From contig NZ_CP120733.1 of NCBI RefSeq assembly GCF_029542625.1, positions 1,426,001-1,490,000 on the forward strand: a stretch of DNA of 64,000 nt, given 5' to 3'. The DNA is from Tepidibacter hydrothermalis. GTDB taxonomy: Bacteria; Bacillota; Clostridia; Peptostreptococcales; Peptostreptococcaceae. The notes under the pieces were generated by a model, which searched no databases, had not been told where the DNA came from, and saw only the letters and a list, made by a program, of their open reading frames with translations. Numbering within the stretch: position 1 is the first letter of the stretch; every line of letters begins with the position of its first letter. A program made the position numbers and the translations under genes. Below, one piece after another: positions 26,731-36,553 of the stretch.

Positions 26731-29700
26731 ATGGATAGTATAAAAAAATATTTAGAAAAAATAGGAGTGTATAATAAATTAGATAAGAAATATGATAATG
26801 TGTTATTGAGTAATATAGTCTATTTTAAAGAAGATAAGATCGTATATTTTTATTTAGAATCAAAAGAAATACTAAATATATCTGAGATTAGAGATATTGA
26901 GAGCAAGATAAAAAATGAATTAACTTTTTTTAATGATGTAAAATTTAGAATAAGATATAAGAATATTGAAGATGATGTAAGTGTTGTTATAAATAAATAT
27001 TGGAATAATATAGAATTTATAATGAAGTCTATGGTTTCATCTTTAACATCTACTGAAAAAATTACATGGACATATATAGATCGATGCTTAGTTATAAATA
27101 TACAAAATGAAATAATATATAAAATATTGGAGTTGAAGAAGACTGCATATTCTATAAAAAGTATGATAAATGAGGAATTAGGTTTTGATTTGAGTGTTAG
27201 ATTCAATCTTGAAAGTAAATTCGATATGAATTTAGAAGAATATATAACCAAGAAAGACGAGGAAACAGATAGTTTACTTTCCAATAGAATCGTAGCGAGT
27301 CCAAAATCTGAAACAAATGAAAAGAAAAATAATGATCATAAGGTTGAAAAAGAGGAAACAGATAATATATATGGTAAAAGTATTACAGATCCTATTGAAA
27401 TTATTAAAAATGTAACTCCTGAAACAGGAAGGGTATGTATAAAAGGAGAGGTATTTGATGTGGAGAATAGAGAGTTAAAGGGAGGAAGAACTCTATTAAC
27501 TATTTCTATAACAGATTATACAAGCTCTATAAAATGTAAATTATTTTTAAGGGAAAATAATAAGGATGGTGTAGTAGACAATATAAGTAAAGGATCTTAT
27601 TTGAAGATTAGAGGGAATGCTTTATTTGATAATTATTCTCAGGAACTTATTGTAAATATTTCTGATATACAAAAATCAAAGAAAAAAGAAAAACATGATA
27701 AAAGTGATAAGAAAAGGGTTGAACTACATTTGCATACTCAAATGTCTGCTATGGATGCGATAACCTCAGTATCAAAGGTTGTTGAAAGAGCCGCTAAATG
27801 GGGACATAAGGCTATAGCGGTTACTGATCATGGGATAGTTCAGGCTTTTCCAGAGGCAATGGATGCATCTAAAAAACATGGTGTCAAAGTTCTTTATGGA
27901 GTTGAAGGATATTTAGTAGATGATACTAATCCTGTTATAAAAAATCCGAATAAATTGCCTCTAAGTCAAACTTTTGTAGTGTTTGATTTAGAAACAACAG
28001 GTTTTTCTAACAAAAATGATAAGATAACAGAGATTGGTGCTGTGAAAATAGAAAATTTTGAAATAGTAGATAGATTTAGTGTTTTAGTAAATCCTGAAAA
28101 ACCTATACCGTATAAAGTTCAGGAACTTACAGGTATAACTAATGATATGGTTAAAGATGAAAGAACTATTGAACAGGTGCTGCCAGATTTTTTAGATTTT
28201 ATAGATGATAGTGTGTTGGTTGCCCATAATGCAGAGTTTGATATAGGTTTTATAAGAGAAAATTGTAAGCGAATGTCTTTAGATTTTAATAATATATATG
28301 CTGATACTATAAATCTTGCTAGAGAGTTACTTCCTCAACTTAAAAGATATAAATTAAATACAGTAGCAAAAGCTCTTAAGGTTTCTCTTGAAAATCATCA
28401 TAGAGCAGTTGATGATGCTGAGGCTACAGCTGAAATATTTATAAAGTTTTTGGAAATGTTACAAGAAAAAGATGCAACTCATTTACACCAAGTTAATGAA
28501 TTGTTTAAAGTAGCTGATTTTAAAAAAGTAAGAAGTAATCATATAACTATATTGGTTAAAAACTATATAGGTCTTAAAAATCTATACAAATTAATATCAA
28601 AATCACATATGGAGTATTTTTACAAGACACCTAGGATACCTAAAAGTGTTTTAAAAGAATATAAGGAAGGACTTTTGATAGGATCTGCATGTGAAAATGG
28701 TGAAGTGTATCAAAGCATACTTAAAAATAAAGAAAATTATGAAATAGAGGAAGTATTAGAACTATATGATTACCTAGAGATAATGCCACTTGATAATAAT
28801 AAGTTTATGATAGAAAAAGAAATTGTTAAAGATTATGAAGAACTTAAAGATATTAATAGGGAAATTATAAAACTTGGTAAAAAATATGATAAATTAGTTG
28901 TGGCAACGGGAGATGTTCACTTTATAGATCCTCATGATGAAGTATATAGAAAAATATTAAAACATTCACAAGGATTTAAAAGTGCTAATGAAGAGGTTCC
29001 CCTTTATTTTAGAACTACAGATAATATGTTGGATGAATTTAGTTACTTAGGAGATGAGGTAGCTAGGGAAGTTGTTATAACTAATACAAATAAAATAGCA
29101 GATCAAATAGATGAAATAAAACCTATACCAGATGAAACATGTACTCCTGTAATAGAAGGATCTGAAGAAGACCTTAGAGAGATGTGTTATAAAAAGGCCC
29201 ATAGTATGTATGGAGAAAAACTTCCTGATGTAGTTGAAAAGAGACTTGAGAGAGAGTTAACTTCTATAATAAGTAATGGGTATGCAGTTTTATATATAAT
29301 ATCTCAAAAACTAGTTGCAAAATCTTTGCAAGATGGATATCTAGTTGGATCAAGGGGATCTGTTGGTTCTTCATTTGTTGCTACGACAAGTGATATAACA
29401 GAGGTTAATCCTTTGCCAGCACATTATAGATGTGAAAAATGTTTAAAATCGGAATTCTTTGAAACTGGAAGTTATACATCAGGAGCTGATTTACCAGATA
29501 AAGAGTGTCCTGTTTGCAAAATACCTTATATAAAAGATGGACATGATATACCTTTCGAAGTGTTTTTAGGATTTGAAGGAGATAAAGAACCGGATATTGA
29601 CCTTAATTTTGCGGGTGAATATCAGCCTAATGCACATAAGTATACAGAAGTACTATTTGGGGAAGGATATGTGTATAGAGCTGGAACTATAGGAACGATA

Positions 29701-31011
29701 GCAGATAAAACAGCATATGGATTTGCTAAAAAGTATATTGACGAAAATGAAATGAAAACTACATCAGCAGAAATTAACAGATTATCTAAAGGGTGCACTG
29801 GAATCAAAAGGACATCAGGGCAGCATCCGGGAGGAGTAATGGTTGTTCCTCATTATAAAGAAATATATGATTTTTCTCCTATTCAATATCCAGCTAATGA
29901 TTCTACATCTGGAGTTGTAACAACTCATTTTGATTATCACTCTATAAGTGGTAGGATACTAAAGCTTGATATACTAGGACACGACGTTCCGACTATAATA
30001 AGAATGATTGAGGATATAACAGGAATTAATGCTACTAGAATACCTCTTGATGATAAGAAGACGATGTCTATATTTACATCTACAGAGGCTTTAGGAGTTA
30101 CTAGTGAAGAAATCAATTGTACTATAGGAAGTCTTGGAATACCTGAGTTTGGAACTAAATTTGTTAGACAAATGCTTACAGATACTCAACCTACAACTTT
30201 TGGAGAACTTGTTAGGATATCTGGATTATCACATGGTACAGATGTTTGGCTTAACAATGCTCAAGACTTAGTTAGGGATGGTGTTGTTACATTAAAAGAT
30301 GTTATATCAACAAGAGATGATATAATGAATTATCTTATATTTAAAGGATTGAAGCCTAAGCTTTCATTTAAGATAATGGAGAAGGTTAGAAAAGGTAAAG
30401 GCTTAACTCCGGAAGATGAAGAAGAAATGAAAAATAATGATGTGCCACAGTGGTATATAGATTCTTGTAACAAGATTAAGTATATGTTCCCAAAAGCACA
30501 TGCGGTAGCTTACGTTATGATGTCAGTTAGAATAGCTTATTGTAAGGTTTATTATCCACATTCTTTTTATGCTACTTATTTTACTACTAAAGCGGAAGAT
30601 TTTGATGCTAATTTAGTTATAAAAGGTAAAGATGAAGTTATTCGAAAGATGAAAGAAATAGAAAGTCTTGGAAATGATGTTACTGCTAAAGAAAAAGGTA
30701 TGTTAACTGTGCTTGAGGTTGTTGTAGAAATGTTTGCAAGAAAGATAGAAATTTCAAGAGTAGACCTTTATAAATCAGATGCAAAGAAATTTAGAATAGT
30801 AGATAATAAACTATTACCACCATTAATAGCTCTTCAGGGAGTTGGGGGTAATGCTGCTATTAATATTGCTAAAGAAAGAGAAAAGGAAGAATTTCTTTCA
30901 ATAGAAGATTTGAGAAAAAGGACTAAGATTTCAAAAACTGTAGTTGAAACATTAAAGAGCCATGGCTGTATTGAAGGCCTACCTGAGACCAATCAATTAT
31001 CTCTGCTGTGA
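26731..31011 (+). CDS. polC: DNA polymerase III alpha subunit, PolC type
   Basis: 1426 residues of the Gram-positive replicative polymerase. Order: N-terminal domain (to about 220), OB fold (about 225-320), PHP domain (starting VELHLHTQMSAMDA near 330) split by a DnaQ-type proofreading exonuclease (VVFDLETTGF near 412), polymerase palm with the catalytic segment EPDIDLNFAGEY, a zinc-binding insert (CEKC...CPVC) and the GQHPGGVMV fingers region. Full length. A GGGAGG ribosome binding site precedes the ATG. Confidence 0.98.
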   Translation: MDSIKKYLEKIGVYNKLDKKYDNVLLSNIVYFKEDKIVYFYLESKEILNISEIRDIESKIKNELTFFNDVKFRIRYKNIEDDVSVVINKYWNNIEFIMKSMVSSLTSTEKITWTYIDRCLVINIQNEIIYKILELKKTAYSIKSMINEELGFDLSVRFNLESKFDMNLEEYITKKDEETDSLLSNRIVASPKSETNEKKNNDHKVEKEETDNIYGKSITDPIEIIKNVTPETGRVCIKGEVFDVENRELKGGRTLLTISITDYTSSIKCKLFLRENNKDGVVDNISKGSYLKIRGNALFDNYSQELIVNISDIQKSKKKEKHDKSDKKRVELHLHTQMSAMDAITSVSKVVERAAKWGHKAIAVTDHGIVQAFPEAMDASKKHGVKVLYGVEGYLVDDTNPVIKNPNKLPLSQTFVVFDLETTGFSNKNDKITEIGAVKIENFEIVDRFSVLVNPEKPIPYKVQELTGITNDMVKDERTIEQVLPDFLDFIDDSVLVAHNAEFDIGFIRENCKRMSLDFNNIYADTINLARELLPQLKRYKLNTVAKALKVSLENHHRAVDDAEATAEIFIKFLEMLQEKDATHLHQVNELFKVADFKKVRSNHITILVKNYIGLKNLYKLISKSHMEYFYKTPRIPKSVLKEYKEGLLIGSACENGEVYQSILKNKENYEIEEVLELYDYLEIMPLDNNKFMIEKEIVKDYEELKDINREIIKLGKKYDKLVVATGDVHFIDPHDEVYRKILKHSQGFKSANEEVPLYFRTTDNMLDEFSYLGDEVAREVVITNTNKIADQIDEIKPIPDETCTPVIEGSEEDLREMCYKKAHSMYGEKLPDVVEKRLERELTSIISNGYAVLYIISQKLVAKSLQDGYLVGSRGSVGSSFVATTSDITEVNPLPAHYRCEKCLKSEFFETGSYTSGADLPDKECPVCKIPYIKDGHDIPFEVFLGFEGDKEPDIDLNFAGEYQPNAHKYTEVLFGEGYVYRAGTIGTIADKTAYGFAKKYIDENEMKTTSAEINRLSKGCTGIKRTSGQHPGGVMVVPHYKEIYDFSPIQYPANDSTSGVVTTHFDYHSISGRILKLDILGHDVPTIIRMIEDITGINATRIPLDDKKTMSIFTSTEALGVTSEEINCTIGSLGIPEFGTKFVRQMLTDTQPTTFGELVRISGLSHGTDVWLNNAQDLVRDGVVTLKDVISTRDDIMNYLIFKGLKPKLSFKIMEKVRKGKGLTPEDEEEMKNNDVPQWYIDSCNKIKYMFPKAHAVAYVMMSVRIAYCKVYYPHSFYATYFTTKAEDFDANLVIKGKDEVIRKMKEIESLGNDVTAKEKGMLTVLEVVVEMFARKIEISRVDLYKSDAKKFRIVDNKLLPPLIALQGVGGNAAINIAKEREKEEFLSIEDLRKRTKISKTVVETLKSHGCIEGLPETNQLSLL

Positions 31012-31015
31012 TAAG

Positions 31016-31044
31016 TTGCACAAAAAAACATTATATGGTATACT
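31016..31044 (+). promoter_or_regulatory. Sigma-A promoter of the rimP-nusA-infB operon
   Basis: TTGCAC (31016-31021), 17-nt spacer, TATACT (31039-31044). It begins just 4 nt after the polC stop. Confidence 0.82.
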
Positions 31045-31074
31045 GATATAGAAAACTATATACTAATAAAATGT

Positions 31075-31105
31075 AGAGTGGGGGATAATGCCCACTCTTT
31101 CTTTT
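31075..31105 (+). terminator. Leader terminator/attenuator upstream of rimP
   Basis: AGAGTGGG pairs with CCCACTCT and is followed by TTCTTTT. It lies between the promoter and rimP, so it may end polC read-through or attenuate the rimP-nusA operon (NusA autoregulation is known for this operon in other bacteria). Confidence 0.72.
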
Positions 31106-31174
31106 ATAATAATAGGAAACGCGACTTATTAAAAAATAAACAACCTAAAAACTAAATAAAGGAGGTATACATAT

Positions 31175-31636
31175 ATGAAGAAAAATATAGAAAAAACAAT
31201 AGAAGAAATAGTTTTGCCAATAGTTGATAAAAATAACTTTGAATTAGTAGACGTAGAATATATTAAAGAAGCTGGACACTATTATTTAAGAGTCTATATA
31301 GATAAAGAAGGCGGAATTGGATTAAATGACTGTAAAATGGTAAGTGAAGAATTGAGTGAAACATTAGATAAAGTAGACCCAATAAAAGAAAACTATTTTT
31401 TAGAAGTATCATCACCAGGAATTGATAGACCATTAAAAAAAGATAAAGACTTTGAACGATATAAAGGAAGAGATGTTGAATTAAAGCTTTATAAAGCTTT
31501 AGACGGACAAAAGCAGTTTGAAGGAGAGCTTGTAGGATTATTTGAAGATATAATAAAAATTAAAACAGATAAAGATGAGATATTAGAGTTTAATAAAAAA
31601 GAAGTATCTATAATTAGATTATCTGTAAAAATTTAA
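31175..31636 (+). CDS. rimP: Ribosome maturation factor RimP
   Basis: 153 residues with the RimP segments FELVDVEYIKEAGHYYLRVYID and LEVSSPGIDRPLKKDKDF. It assists 30S assembly. AAAGGAGG precedes the ATG. First gene of the conserved rimP-nusA-ylxR-ylxQ-infB-rbfA operon. Confidence 0.96.
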   Translation: MKKNIEKTIEEIVLPIVDKNNFELVDVEYIKEAGHYYLRVYIDKEGGIGLNDCKMVSEELSETLDKVDPIKENYFLEVSSPGIDRPLKKDKDFERYKGRDVELKLYKALDGQKQFEGELVGLFEDIIKIKTDKDEILEFNKKEVSIIRLSVKI

Positions 31637-31651
31637 TAAGGAGGAGAAATG

Positions 31652-32695
31652 ATGAATTTAGAATTCATAGATGCTTTAGAACAATTAGAAAAGGAAAAAG
31701 GTGTTTCTAAAGACATATTAATAGATACTATTGAAGCGGCACTTGTTTCAGCATACAAAAGAAATTTTGGTTCGTGTCAAAATGTTAGAACAGAAATAGA
31801 TAGAGAAAATGGGGAAGTTAAAGTTTATTCTCAAAAAAGAGTAGTAGAAAATGATGATGTATATGACGATTTTTTAGAAATAGCTATAGATGAAGCTAGA
31901 GAGATTAATAAAAATTATGAATTAGAAGATATGGTTGAATTTGAAGTTACACCTAAAAACTTTGGAAGAATTGCAGCTCAAACAGCTAAACAAGTTGTAG
32001 TTCAAAGAATAAGAGAAGCAGAAAGAGATGTTATATATTCAGAATTTATAAATAGAGAAACTGAAATAGTTACAGGAATAGTAGCTAGAGTAAGCAAAGG
32101 TATAGTATATATTTCTCTTGGAAAAATAGAGGGTGTATTAAATCAAACTGAACAAATACCAGGTGAAACATATGAAGTGGGTCAAAGAATAAAATCATAT
32201 ATACTAGAAGTTAAAAAGACTACAAAAGGGCCTCAAATACTTTTATCTAGAAGTCATCCAGGACTTATTAAAAGATTATTTGAATTAGAAGTACCTGAAA
32301 TATATGATGGAGTTGTTCAAATAAAATCTATATCAAGAGAAGCTGGTTCTAGAACTAAAATGGCAGTACATTCTATAGACGAAAATGTAGATTCAATAGG
32401 AGCTTGTGTTGGAGCTAAGGGATCTAGAGTGAAAAATATAGTAGATGAGTTAAAAGAAGAAAAAATAGATATAATAAAATATAGTGAAAATCCTGCTGAA
32501 TTTATATCTAGTGCACTAAGTCCATCAAAAGTAATTTCTGTTGACTTAGTGGAAGAAGAGAAAAGTGCAAAGGTAATAGTTCCAGATTATCAATTATCAT
32601 TGGCTATAGGTAAAGAAGGTCAAAATGCTAGACTTGCAGCAAAACTTACTAACTGGAAAATAGATATAAAAAGTGAGAGTCAAGCTAATAATTAA
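31652..32695 (+). CDS. nusA: Transcription termination/antitermination factor NusA
   Basis: About 347 residues: N-terminal RNA polymerase-binding domain (to about 125), S1 domain (about 134-200), and KH1 and KH2 domains (GACVGAKGSRVKNIV and LAIGKEGQNARLAAKL). No C-terminal acidic repeats, as usual in Gram-positives. Two adjacent ATGs (31649, 31652) exist; the second is better spaced from GGAGG. Confidence 0.97.
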   Translation: MNLEFIDALEQLEKEKGVSKDILIDTIEAALVSAYKRNFGSCQNVRTEIDRENGEVKVYSQKRVVENDDVYDDFLEIAIDEAREINKNYELEDMVEFEVTPKNFGRIAAQTAKQVVVQRIREAERDVIYSEFINRETEIVTGIVARVSKGIVYISLGKIEGVLNQTEQIPGETYEVGQRIKSYILEVKKTTKGPQILLSRSHPGLIKRLFELEVPEIYDGVVQIKSISREAGSRTKMAVHSIDENVDSIGACVGAKGSRVKNIVDELKEEKIDIIKYSENPAEFISSALSPSKVISVDLVEEEKSAKVIVPDYQLSLAIGKEGQNARLAAKLTNWKIDIKSESQANN

Positions 32696-32715
32696 TAAAA
32701 AAGGAGGCGATATTC

Positions 32716-32988
32716 TTGAGTCAAAAGAAAATACCTCAACGCAAATGTATAACTTGTCAGGATAGAAACTCTAAAAAAACTTTGATAAGAATAGTAAAAA
32801 ACAAAGATGGAGAAATATTTGTAGACAATACAGGTAAAGCTAATGGTAGAGGAGCTTATATTTGTGCTACTAAGGAATGCTTAGAAAAGGCTATAAAAAC
32901 TAGGGCACTAAATAGAGCGTTTAAATTAGAAATTTCAGAAAAGGTCTACAAGGACTTGTCGGAGGAAATAGAGAAATATGAAAAATAA
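32716..32988 (+). CDS. rnpM: RNase P modulator RnpM (YlxR)
   Basis: 90 residues of the YlxR family with PQRKCITCQ near the start and NGRGAYIC near the middle. The family binds RNA and was shown to modulate RNase P in B. subtilis. It starts at TTG 32716, with AAGGAGGCG upstream. It overlaps the following gene. Confidence 0.9.
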   Translation: MSQKKIPQRKCITCQDRNSKKTLIRIVKNKDGEIFVDNTGKANGRGAYICATKECLEKAIKTRALNRAFKLEISEKVYKDLSEEIEKYEK

Positions 32989-33280
32989 AATTCTTTCGCT
33001 ATTAGGTATTATTTTAAGAAGTGGTAACTTGGTTTCTGGAGATGATACTACATTATCTGATCTTAAAAAAGGAAAAATAAAATTAATTATAATAGCAAAT
33101 GATGCATCGGAAAATACAAAAAAACTTTTTAGAGATAAATCTGAATATAGAGATGTACCTTATATAATAGATTTTACGAAAGAAGAATTAGGAAAAAGTA
33201 TAGGAAAAAGTAGTAGAGCAGTAATAGGTATAAAAAGTGAACAATTTGCAAAAAAAATAAAAGAAATTAGTAGGGGGTGA
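32978..33280 (+). CDS. L7Ae-family ribosomal protein (YlxQ)
   Basis: 100 residues of the L7Ae/L30e/S12e/Gadd45 fold, recognised from [15 protein letters not shown] and [15 protein letters not shown]. Likely a kink-turn RNA-binding protein of the YlxQ group. It begins inside the end of rnpM and its own end touches the infB ribosome binding site, so the three genes are translationally linked. Confidence 0.88.
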   Translation: MKNKILSLLGIILRSGNLVSGDDTTLSDLKKGKIKLIIIANDASENTKKLFRDKSEYRDVPYIIDFTKEELGKSIGKSSRAVIGIKSEQFAKKIKEISRG

Positions 33281-33285
33281 AGCTT

Positions 33286-35214
33286 TTGTCAGAGACAAGA
33301 GTTTATCAATTAGCACAAGAATTAGGAATGTCAAATGAAGAAATTATAGAAAAAATGGATTCGTTAGAAATACTTGTAGAAAATAATATGAGTGTTTTAA
33401 GTGAGGAAGAAATAAATCAAATAAAAGAACTTTCAAATGAAGAAGAAGGAAATGGTGACAATAATCTAACTGAAATCAAAATAGCTGATAAAATAACAGT
33501 TCAAAACTTATCACAATTAATAGATAAAAGTGCTACGCAAGTTATAACTAAGCTTATAAAATTAGGAGTAATGGCAAGCATGAATCAAGAAATAGATTTT
33601 GATTTAGCTGCATGTGTGGCTATGGATTACGGATTTAAAGGTATAAGATATGAAGAAGATGAAATAGATGATGAAATAGAAATAGAGGAAGATAGACCGG
33701 AAGATTTAAAACCAAGACCAGCTATTGTAACTGTTATGGGACATGTTGACCACGGTAAAACATCATTACTTGATGCTATTAGAAATAGTAAGGTAACAGA
33801 TAAAGAGGCTGGTGGAATAACTCAACATATAGGTGCGTATGAAGTAGAAGTTGACAAAAAGAAAATAGTATTTTTAGATACTCCTGGACATGAAGCGTTT
33901 ACATCTATGAGAGCAAGAGGAGCTCAAGTAACAGATATAGCTATACTTGTAGTTGCAGCAGACGATGGTATAATGCCTCAAACGGTAGAAGCCATAAACC
34001 ATGCAAAAGCAGCACAAGTACCTATAATAATAGCTATAAACAAAATAGATAAAGTTGGAGCAAATCCAGATAGAGTAAAACAAGAATTAACAGAGCATGG
34101 ACTTTTAGTTGAAGATTGGGGAGGAGATATAATATCTGTTCCGGTTTCAGCTCTTAAAAATGAAAATATAGATACATTACTAGAAATGATTTTATTAGTT
34201 GCTGAAATGGAAGAATTAAAAGCTAATCCAAATAGAAAAGCAGTAGGAACTGTTGTAGAGGCACAACTTGATAAAGGAAGAGGTCCAGTAGCTACTGTAC
34301 TTGTTCAAAATGGAACATTAAAAGTTGGGGATGCACTTGTTGTTGGTTGTGCCCACGGTAAAATCAGAGCTATGGTAAATGACTTAGGTAAAAGAGTAAA
34401 GCAAGCAGCACCGTCTATACCAGTTGAAATACTTGGACTTTCTGAGGTTCCTCAAGCAGGAGATCAGTTTGTAGTAGTTAAAAATGATAAGATGGCTAGA
34501 AGTATAGCTGATAAAAGAAAAGATAAAATTAGAGCAAGACAAATGAAATCTAGTCAAAAGGTATCATTAGATGATTTATTTAAACAAATGGAACAAGGTG
34601 ATGTAAAAGAGCTTAATATAATAATAAAGGCAGATGTTCAAGGTTCAGTTCAAGCTGTAAAACAGTCTTTAGAAAAATTAAGTAACGAAGAAGTAACTGT
34701 AAGAGCTATTCATGGAGCTGTTGGAGCTATAACTGAGTCTGATGTAATGCTTGCTAGTGCTTCTAATGCTATAATAATAGGATTTAATGTAAGACCAGTT
34801 GGAGCAGCATCAGATGTAGCTGAAAAAGAAAAAGTTGATATGAGAACATATAGAGTAATATATAAGGCTATAGAAGATATACAATCTGCAATGAAAGGTA
34901 TGCTTGATCCTGAATTTGTAGAACAAGACTTAGGAAAAGCAGAGATTAGAGCTACATTTAAAGTATCTGGAGTTGGAACTATAGCTGGTGCATATGTAAC
35001 TCAAGGAAAGTTAGCAAGAAATGCTCAAGTAAGACTAGTAAGAGATGGAATAGTTATACATGAAGGTGAGCTTAGCTCTTTAAAGAGATTTAAAGATGAT
35101 GCTAAAGAAGTAGCTAAAGGCTATGAATGTGGATTTGCATTAAATAACTTTAATGATCTAAAAGAAGGCGATGTAATAGAAGCTTTTATAATGAAAGAAA
35201 AAGAAAATAGATAG
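33286..35214 (+). CDS. infB: Translation initiation factor IF-2
   Basis: About 642 residues: a short N-terminal region, a GTPase domain with G1 GHVDHGKT (near 148-155), DTPGHEAF and NKIDKVGA, and domains II-IV that bind fMet-tRNA. TTG 33286 is preferred because GGGGGTGA lies 5 nt upstream; the GTG at 33277 is part of that site. The protein is compact, without the long N-terminal repeats found in many IF-2s. Confidence 0.97.
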   Translation: MSETRVYQLAQELGMSNEEIIEKMDSLEILVENNMSVLSEEEINQIKELSNEEEGNGDNNLTEIKIADKITVQNLSQLIDKSATQVITKLIKLGVMASMNQEIDFDLAACVAMDYGFKGIRYEEDEIDDEIEIEEDRPEDLKPRPAIVTVMGHVDHGKTSLLDAIRNSKVTDKEAGGITQHIGAYEVEVDKKKIVFLDTPGHEAFTSMRARGAQVTDIAILVVAADDGIMPQTVEAINHAKAAQVPIIIAINKIDKVGANPDRVKQELTEHGLLVEDWGGDIISVPVSALKNENIDTLLEMILLVAEMEELKANPNRKAVGTVVEAQLDKGRGPVATVLVQNGTLKVGDALVVGCAHGKIRAMVNDLGKRVKQAAPSIPVEILGLSEVPQAGDQFVVVKNDKMARSIADKRKDKIRARQMKSSQKVSLDDLFKQMEQGDVKELNIIIKADVQGSVQAVKQSLEKLSNEEVTVRAIHGAVGAITESDVMLASASNAIIIGFNVRPVGAASDVAEKEKVDMRTYRVIYKAIEDIQSAMKGMLDPEFVEQDLGKAEIRATFKVSGVGTIAGAYVTQGKLARNAQVRLVRDGIVIHEGELSSLKRFKDDAKEVAKGYECGFALNNFNDLKEGDVIEAFIMKEKENR

Positions 35215-35230
35215 AAGGGTTGTAGATACT

Positions 35231-35596
35231 ATGGCATCATATTCTAGAACAAGAAGAATAGGAGAAGAAATAAAAAAGGTTGTAAGTAGATTGCTTTTAG
35301 AAGGTCTAAAAGATCCTAGAATATCTTCTCTAGTAAGTGTTACGGATGTTAATGTTACTTCTGACTTAAAGTATGCTTATATATACATCAGTGTACTTAC
35401 AGGAGATAAAGATGGAACCCTAAAAGGATTAAAAAGTGCCAGTGGATTTGTTAGAAAAGAAATAGGAAAACAAGTTAAATTAAGATATACTCCTGAAATA
35501 ATATTTAGACTTGATGACTCTATTGAAAAAGGAGTTTACATGTCTAATTTAATTAAAAACGTCAATTCAAAAAAAGAAGATGATGTAAATGAATAA
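35231..35596 (+). CDS. rbfA: Ribosome-binding factor A
   Basis: 121 residues with the RbfA KH-like fold: SRTRRIGEEIKKVVSRLL at the N-terminus, LKDPRISSLVSVTDV, and LRYTPEIIFRLDDSIEKG. A cold-adaptation 30S maturation factor. It overlaps nrnA by 8 nt. Confidence 0.96.
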   Translation: MASYSRTRRIGEEIKKVVSRLLLEGLKDPRISSLVSVTDVNVTSDLKYAYIYISVLTGDKDGTLKGLKSASGFVRKEIGKQVKLRYTPEIIFRLDDSIEKGVYMSNLIKNVNSKKEDDVNE

Positions 35597-36539
35597 AATA
35601 ATAAATACTATAATGGGAAGTAATAATTTTATTATTACTTCCCATTATAGTCCAGATGGAGACAATTTAGGATCATCAATAGGACTATACTATGCGCTTA
35701 AAAGTATGAAGAAAGAAGCTTTGTTTGTATTAGATGATAATCTTCCTGCTAATTTAGATTTTTTATATAAAGATATTAAAATATATAAATCTGAAGAAAT
35801 AAATACTGAAGACTATGTACTTATATCACTTGATTGTGGGGATAAAGATAGACTTTGTTGTAGCGATACTATAAAAAGTGAAGCAAGTTTAACTATAAAT
35901 ATAGATCACCATACAAGCAATGACTTATATGCGGACTTAAACTATGTAGACGATAAAGCATCATCTACATGTGAAGTTGTATATGAAATGCTTATGAAAA
36001 TAGATAAAAATATTATAGATAAAAAAATAGCTAATTGTCTTTACACTGGTCTTATAACTGATACAGGTAATTTTATGTATTCAAATACTAATCCTAGTAG
36101 TTTTGAAATGGCTTGTGAACTATTAAAAAAAGGAATAGACAAGCAAGATATAATACAAAGTATATATCAAAATAATCCTTTGAACTATGTCAAAATACTA
36201 GGAGAATCTTTAAATACATTAAACGTTGTAAAAGATAAAATAGCTACTATTGAATTGACTACTCAAATGTTTAAAAACAACAATATAACATTTAATGATG
36301 TAGATGGATTTGTAAACTATGCTAGAGATATAAATGGAGTAGAAGTTGGGATTTTATTTAAGCAAAAAAAATCTAATCAGATTAAAATAAGCTTAAGATC
36401 AAAATCATATGTCAATGTTAGTGAAATAGCAAAAGTATTTGGAGGAGGAGGCCATGTGAGGGCTTCTGGATGTACAATAAATGATTCTTTAGAGAATGCT
36501 AAAAAAACGCTTATAGAAGAAGTAATAAAGCATATTTAA
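35589..36539 (+). CDS. nrnA: DHH-family nanoRNase / pAp phosphatase NrnA
   Basis: 316 residues with the DHH motifs SHYSPDGDNLGSS (near 18), LDCGDKDR, the DHH motif itself in INIDHHTSND, and the DHHA1 signature FGGGGHVRASG near the C-terminus. It degrades short oligoribonucleotides and pAp. The start is within rbfA. Its codons about 7-21 form a perfect 20-bp hairpin (see separate entry). Confidence 0.93.
   Translation: MNKIINTIMGSNNFIITSHYSPDGDNLGSSIGLYYALKSMKKEALFVLDDNLPANLDFLYKDIKIYKSEEINTEDYVLISLDCGDKDRLCCSDTIKSEASLTINIDHHTSNDLYADLNYVDDKASSTCEVVYEMLMKIDKNIIDKKIANCLYTGLITDTGNFMYSNTNPSSFEMACELLKKGIDKQDIIQSIYQNNPLNYVKILGESLNTLNVVKDKIATIELTTQMFKNNNITFNDVDGFVNYARDINGVEVGILFKQKKSNQIKISLRSKSYVNVSEIAKVFGGGGHVRASGCTINDSLENAKKTLIEEVIKHI
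35608..35650 (+). other. Perfect 20-bp stem-loop at the 5' end of the nrnA coding sequence
   Basis: The arm at 35608-35627 (starting CTATAATGGGAAG) is exactly complementary to 35631-35650 (ending CTTCCCATTATAG), with the 3-nt loop TTT. It begins 19 nt after the ATG, in the region covered by an initiating ribosome, and also lies just after the rbfA stop. Twenty paired bases with no mismatch are far beyond what coding alone needs. Confidence 0.9.
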
Positions 36540-36553
36540 GAGAGTGATAATAT

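Noticed and set aside
26850-27284. 144-codon minus frame opposite polC
   Set aside because: Antisense shadow produced by AT-rich codon use; the polC frame is clearly conserved and no ribosome binding site is seen for the antisense frame.
30959-30968. AGCCATGGCT in polC as a third transposon junction
   Set aside because: It lies in conserved polC codons with no element nearby; it instead shows that the 10-mer can occur by chance and lowers confidence in the boundaries.
31045-31174. Riboswitch or T-box in the rimP leader
   Set aside because: Only one terminator-type hairpin is present; no T-box sequence or recognisable aptamer core is seen.
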